From Oscheius dolichura (taxonomy: Eukaryota > Nematoda > Chromadorea > Rhabditida > Rhabditidae): 64,000 nucleotides of DNA. The position numbers and the translations under genes were made by a program. Positions 61,839 to 64,000 of this stretch are shown here, piece after piece. Each line of letters starts with the position of its first letter. The first letter of the stretch is position 1. The stretch lies in contig OW051495.1 in NCBI GenBank assembly GCA_932521035.1, positions 4,836,001 to 4,900,000 on the forward strand, written 5' to 3'. The notes under the pieces are model-generated. The model worked only from the letters and a program-made list of their open reading frames with translations. It had not been told where the DNA came from and ran no database searches.

Positions 61839-64000
61839 TTATTTATTGGAGTAATAAAGGATTGGAGGCAGTCTTAATCCGGGGGTGGCAATCGAAGGCC
61901 TGGGAACGTCTTTCTGCCGGCCGGGGCAGGTGTCATTCCTTTGGGGGAAACAGTTTGAGGAACAGCAGCCGGCTCCGATTACGTTTATCCATTTCGGCCG
62001 TGAGAGGCGACACCTCCTCATCCGATTTCCATCGTTTCATCCGCCTCTTCTTCTCCCCCACATTATTCAGAGTGTCCTCCCTCCTCCTGTAGTCGACGGG
62101 GGCTAGTTAAGAGATTTGTAGCCTATCAGGGGGCTCGACGGGGTGGGATTCGCACCTCGTCCGTCATCCATCCATCCCGCGCCTCCTCCGATTTCCGAAA
62201 TCGTCTCCCCCGGGTCCATCCTTTTCTTCTCACTTGGCCGCTTATCTCCACCCTCGGAAGACGTAAGCTCGTAGGTTCTTTTTTGGGAGTGCATTTAAAT
62301 GGCTGGGAGGCTATCCATCAGAGCCGTCGAATCCCAGAATTATCGGGACAATTGGCCCAATCGGGAGGAAGGACGAGGCAATTGGGAGAACTCGAAAAAC
62401 AATAACATTTCCTCGGGTGTTTTCTTCTCTCAAGGGAGCCCCAATTAAAATGGGATCATAATTGTGTCGAGTAATTAGGATTCCACTCTCACATTCCACG
62501 CCACCCCTCCAGACGGCCCCCTCCCTACTGAATCTCGGCTGTCCTCTCCTCCCTCTGAAATATTCTCCGTCCCGGGACGTCATGGCCTCGTTTTGAATAT
62601 TCACCGGCTGGGAATGCGTTGGCCTAGGTGTACTTTTTCTCATAGAATCCATCTCCCGTGACAACCCGAAATCCGTGTTTTTAGTGGGGCTCCGCATTAA
62701 AATTGGCCTCGTTTGTCGTCAAAATCGCAGTTAGAGAGGGAGATATAGTCGGCCGACGGGGTCCCGGCCCCTACCGTAGTCTCTCTCTTCGGTCTGCCCC
62801 CGTTGAATAATTCCGACGAGTTCCGACGATCTTCTTGGAGTTAACTTGGGGAGGGGCAGGTTCTCCTCCTCTGTGGCCTTGTCACTGTTTGCTTTGGCCA
62901 TCTCCTGCCGACAGTAGCTTCCCGTGTCTCCAAAACACCTCCCCCGGATGATGGCCCTAAAATAGCCGGCTCCGTCCGATCCGTCCCCAGGGTCTCCGTG
63001 GCACATTGTGTGGCCGTTTTCGGCTGCCCGTGCTTACGCGGTTAGAGTTGGCGGTGCGGCTCTAACTCGATTCGTCTCCAATCAGCGGTCCATTCTTCCC
63101 CAGACCCCGCCATTGATCATCCCGTTTCTGTCTCCCGGCTACCTGTCCCCCCAGAATATCCCTCGTCCCGGTCTCATCTCCTCCGGCGCCTTGCCGCTCC
63201 CACGGCGTCAGATGTCGTCGTCCCTTTAGAATTCCCCTCCACAAAACCTTTCCCAACTAATAAATCATGTACATGGTCATAGCTAACAGACAAAACACGC
63301 CCTCACCTCTCCCCTCAACCCGTCGCCATAGCGAACAGACCCGTCATTACTCGCCTTATCTGAAATGGATTCCCTTCCATATCCACGGCGTTCCCCTTTG
63401 TCTCAGGGGAGCCTTTTCGCATGAAAGCATCCACAGAATCGTCCGGGGCCTCGCGATTTCGGAAGCTTCCCTACCACCCGCCGTCTGCCTAATATATGTC
63501 CTCCCTCCCTCTACCGTAAGCCCTCCCCGGTACGTAGCCGACGTAGCATGTCTTCTGAGAACAACACTGGCTACAATCGCTCCCGTTCGTCTCGGTAAAT
63601 ACCCCCTCGGATCCTTATTTTCCTTCCTCGCTTCGATTGCATCTCTGTGATTTTAAAAATAAATTAGCGCCCTGGGAAGTGAGTCATAACAAATCTCTCA
63701 TCTTCTCCTCTTCCTCATTTCCATGACCGGACTGCCGTTTTCAGGTGGCCAGTTCGTAACATCTCCCGGTGGCCAGGTGTTGATTCTTCTACTGGTGAGT
63801 GTTTTCTACCTGTTCTTGTTCTGCTTAATTAGACCGTGGGAACACTGGATATCGGAGAGAAATCTCCTCGTCATTTCCTCTGGTAATTTCCGTGACCCCT
63901 TCCGATTTCGGTCCAGCGTTCCCGTGTGTCCGACACTATCCGAGATCATTAGGCATCCTGGGCGCTTTCTCCACGAGGGCGGGGCCTGCATTTTGCCAAT
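61839..64000. other. GC-rich right flank, no convincing gene
   Basis: AATAAA at 61853-61858 belongs to the MADF-BESS gene. Several open frames (62697-62311 minus, 63006-62731 minus, 63267-63650 plus) have no domain and poor splice support. From about 63722 a plus-strand frame MTGLPFSGGQFVTSPGGQVL leads to a GTGAGT donor (63795-63800). This could be the first coding exon of a gene running off the right edge, but it is too short to judge. Confidence 0.4.

Noticed and set aside
62311-62697. 128-codon minus-strand ORF.
   Set aside because: No motif, and unsupported by neighbouring exons or signals; GC-rich background makes it likely by chance.

Overview
This is a compact animal (metazoan) nuclear genome segment. 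About 25 multi-exon protein genes lie on both strands. Introns are mostly only about 35-50 nt with GT...AG ends, spacers are short, and canonical AATAAA signals sit close to stop codons. Family content is metazoan: RAF kinase with RBD and C1 domains, nicotinic receptor, BRPF-type chromatin reader, vezatin-like protein, cyclin L, DNMT2. Several hints favour a nematode-like or similarly reduced invertebrate: ZHP-3/RNF212-type RING protein, catalytically degenerate PTP, a DUF1248/YitH-like acetyltransferase domain, an ACR-type receptor, and mariner-type termini. The species cannot be named from the sequence alone. No rRNA, tRNA, CRISPR or bacterial-type operon was seen.

Layout. 1-3.4 kb: ankyrin-repeat protein (runs off the left edge), a multi-pass membrane protein and a small coiled-coil protein, all minus. 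4.1-7.8 kb: BRPF-like reader, plus. 8.2-15.7 kb, minus: a weak GNAT-like gene, an EST1/SMG5-7-like NMD factor and RAF. 15.7-17.2 kb: spacer with a large foldback repeat. 17.2-21.0 kb: USP4/15-type deubiquitinase, plus. 21.3-23.8 kb: island of inverted-repeat elements. 23.9-27.9 kb: vezatin-like protein and SLC17 transporter, plus. 28.2-30.6 kb, minus: RNF212/ZHP-3-like RING protein and an unrecognised gene. 31.0-33.1 kb: PTP-like pseudophosphatase. 34.6-42.6 kb, minus: small secreted peptide, nicotinic receptor, HDHD5-like hydrolase, an unrecognised gene, DNMT2. 42.9-46.1 kb: cyclin L, minus, carrying a 712-bp mariner-like element in one intron. 47.4-49.9 kb: LRR membrane protein, plus. 50.2-51.4 kb: SLC35A nucleotide-sugar transporter, minus. 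53.9-56.6 kb: a convergent pair (DUF1248-like protein and Ig/TM protein). 58.2-61.8 kb, plus: an unrecognised gene, a CYSTM-like gene and a MADF-BESS gene. 61.8-64 kb: no convincing gene.

Two large-scale properties stand out. First, base composition alternates in blocks: about 2.4-17.8, 21-26, 27.5-34 and 42.5-46.5 kb are AT-rich, and the rest is clearly GC-rich. Block borders cut through single genes (USP, SLC17) and codon choice follows the block. Second, inverted-repeat (MITE-like) DNA is confined to AT-rich blocks, and an insertion is the likely cause of the one very long intron seen.

Genes are not arranged by pathway. Functions are mostly housekeeping: chromatin, mRNA decay, ubiquitin, splicing-associated cyclin and RNA methylation, plus neuronal and membrane proteins. 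Coordinates are start-codon to stop-codon spans including introns. Exon models were built by eye from reading frames and GT/AG sites.
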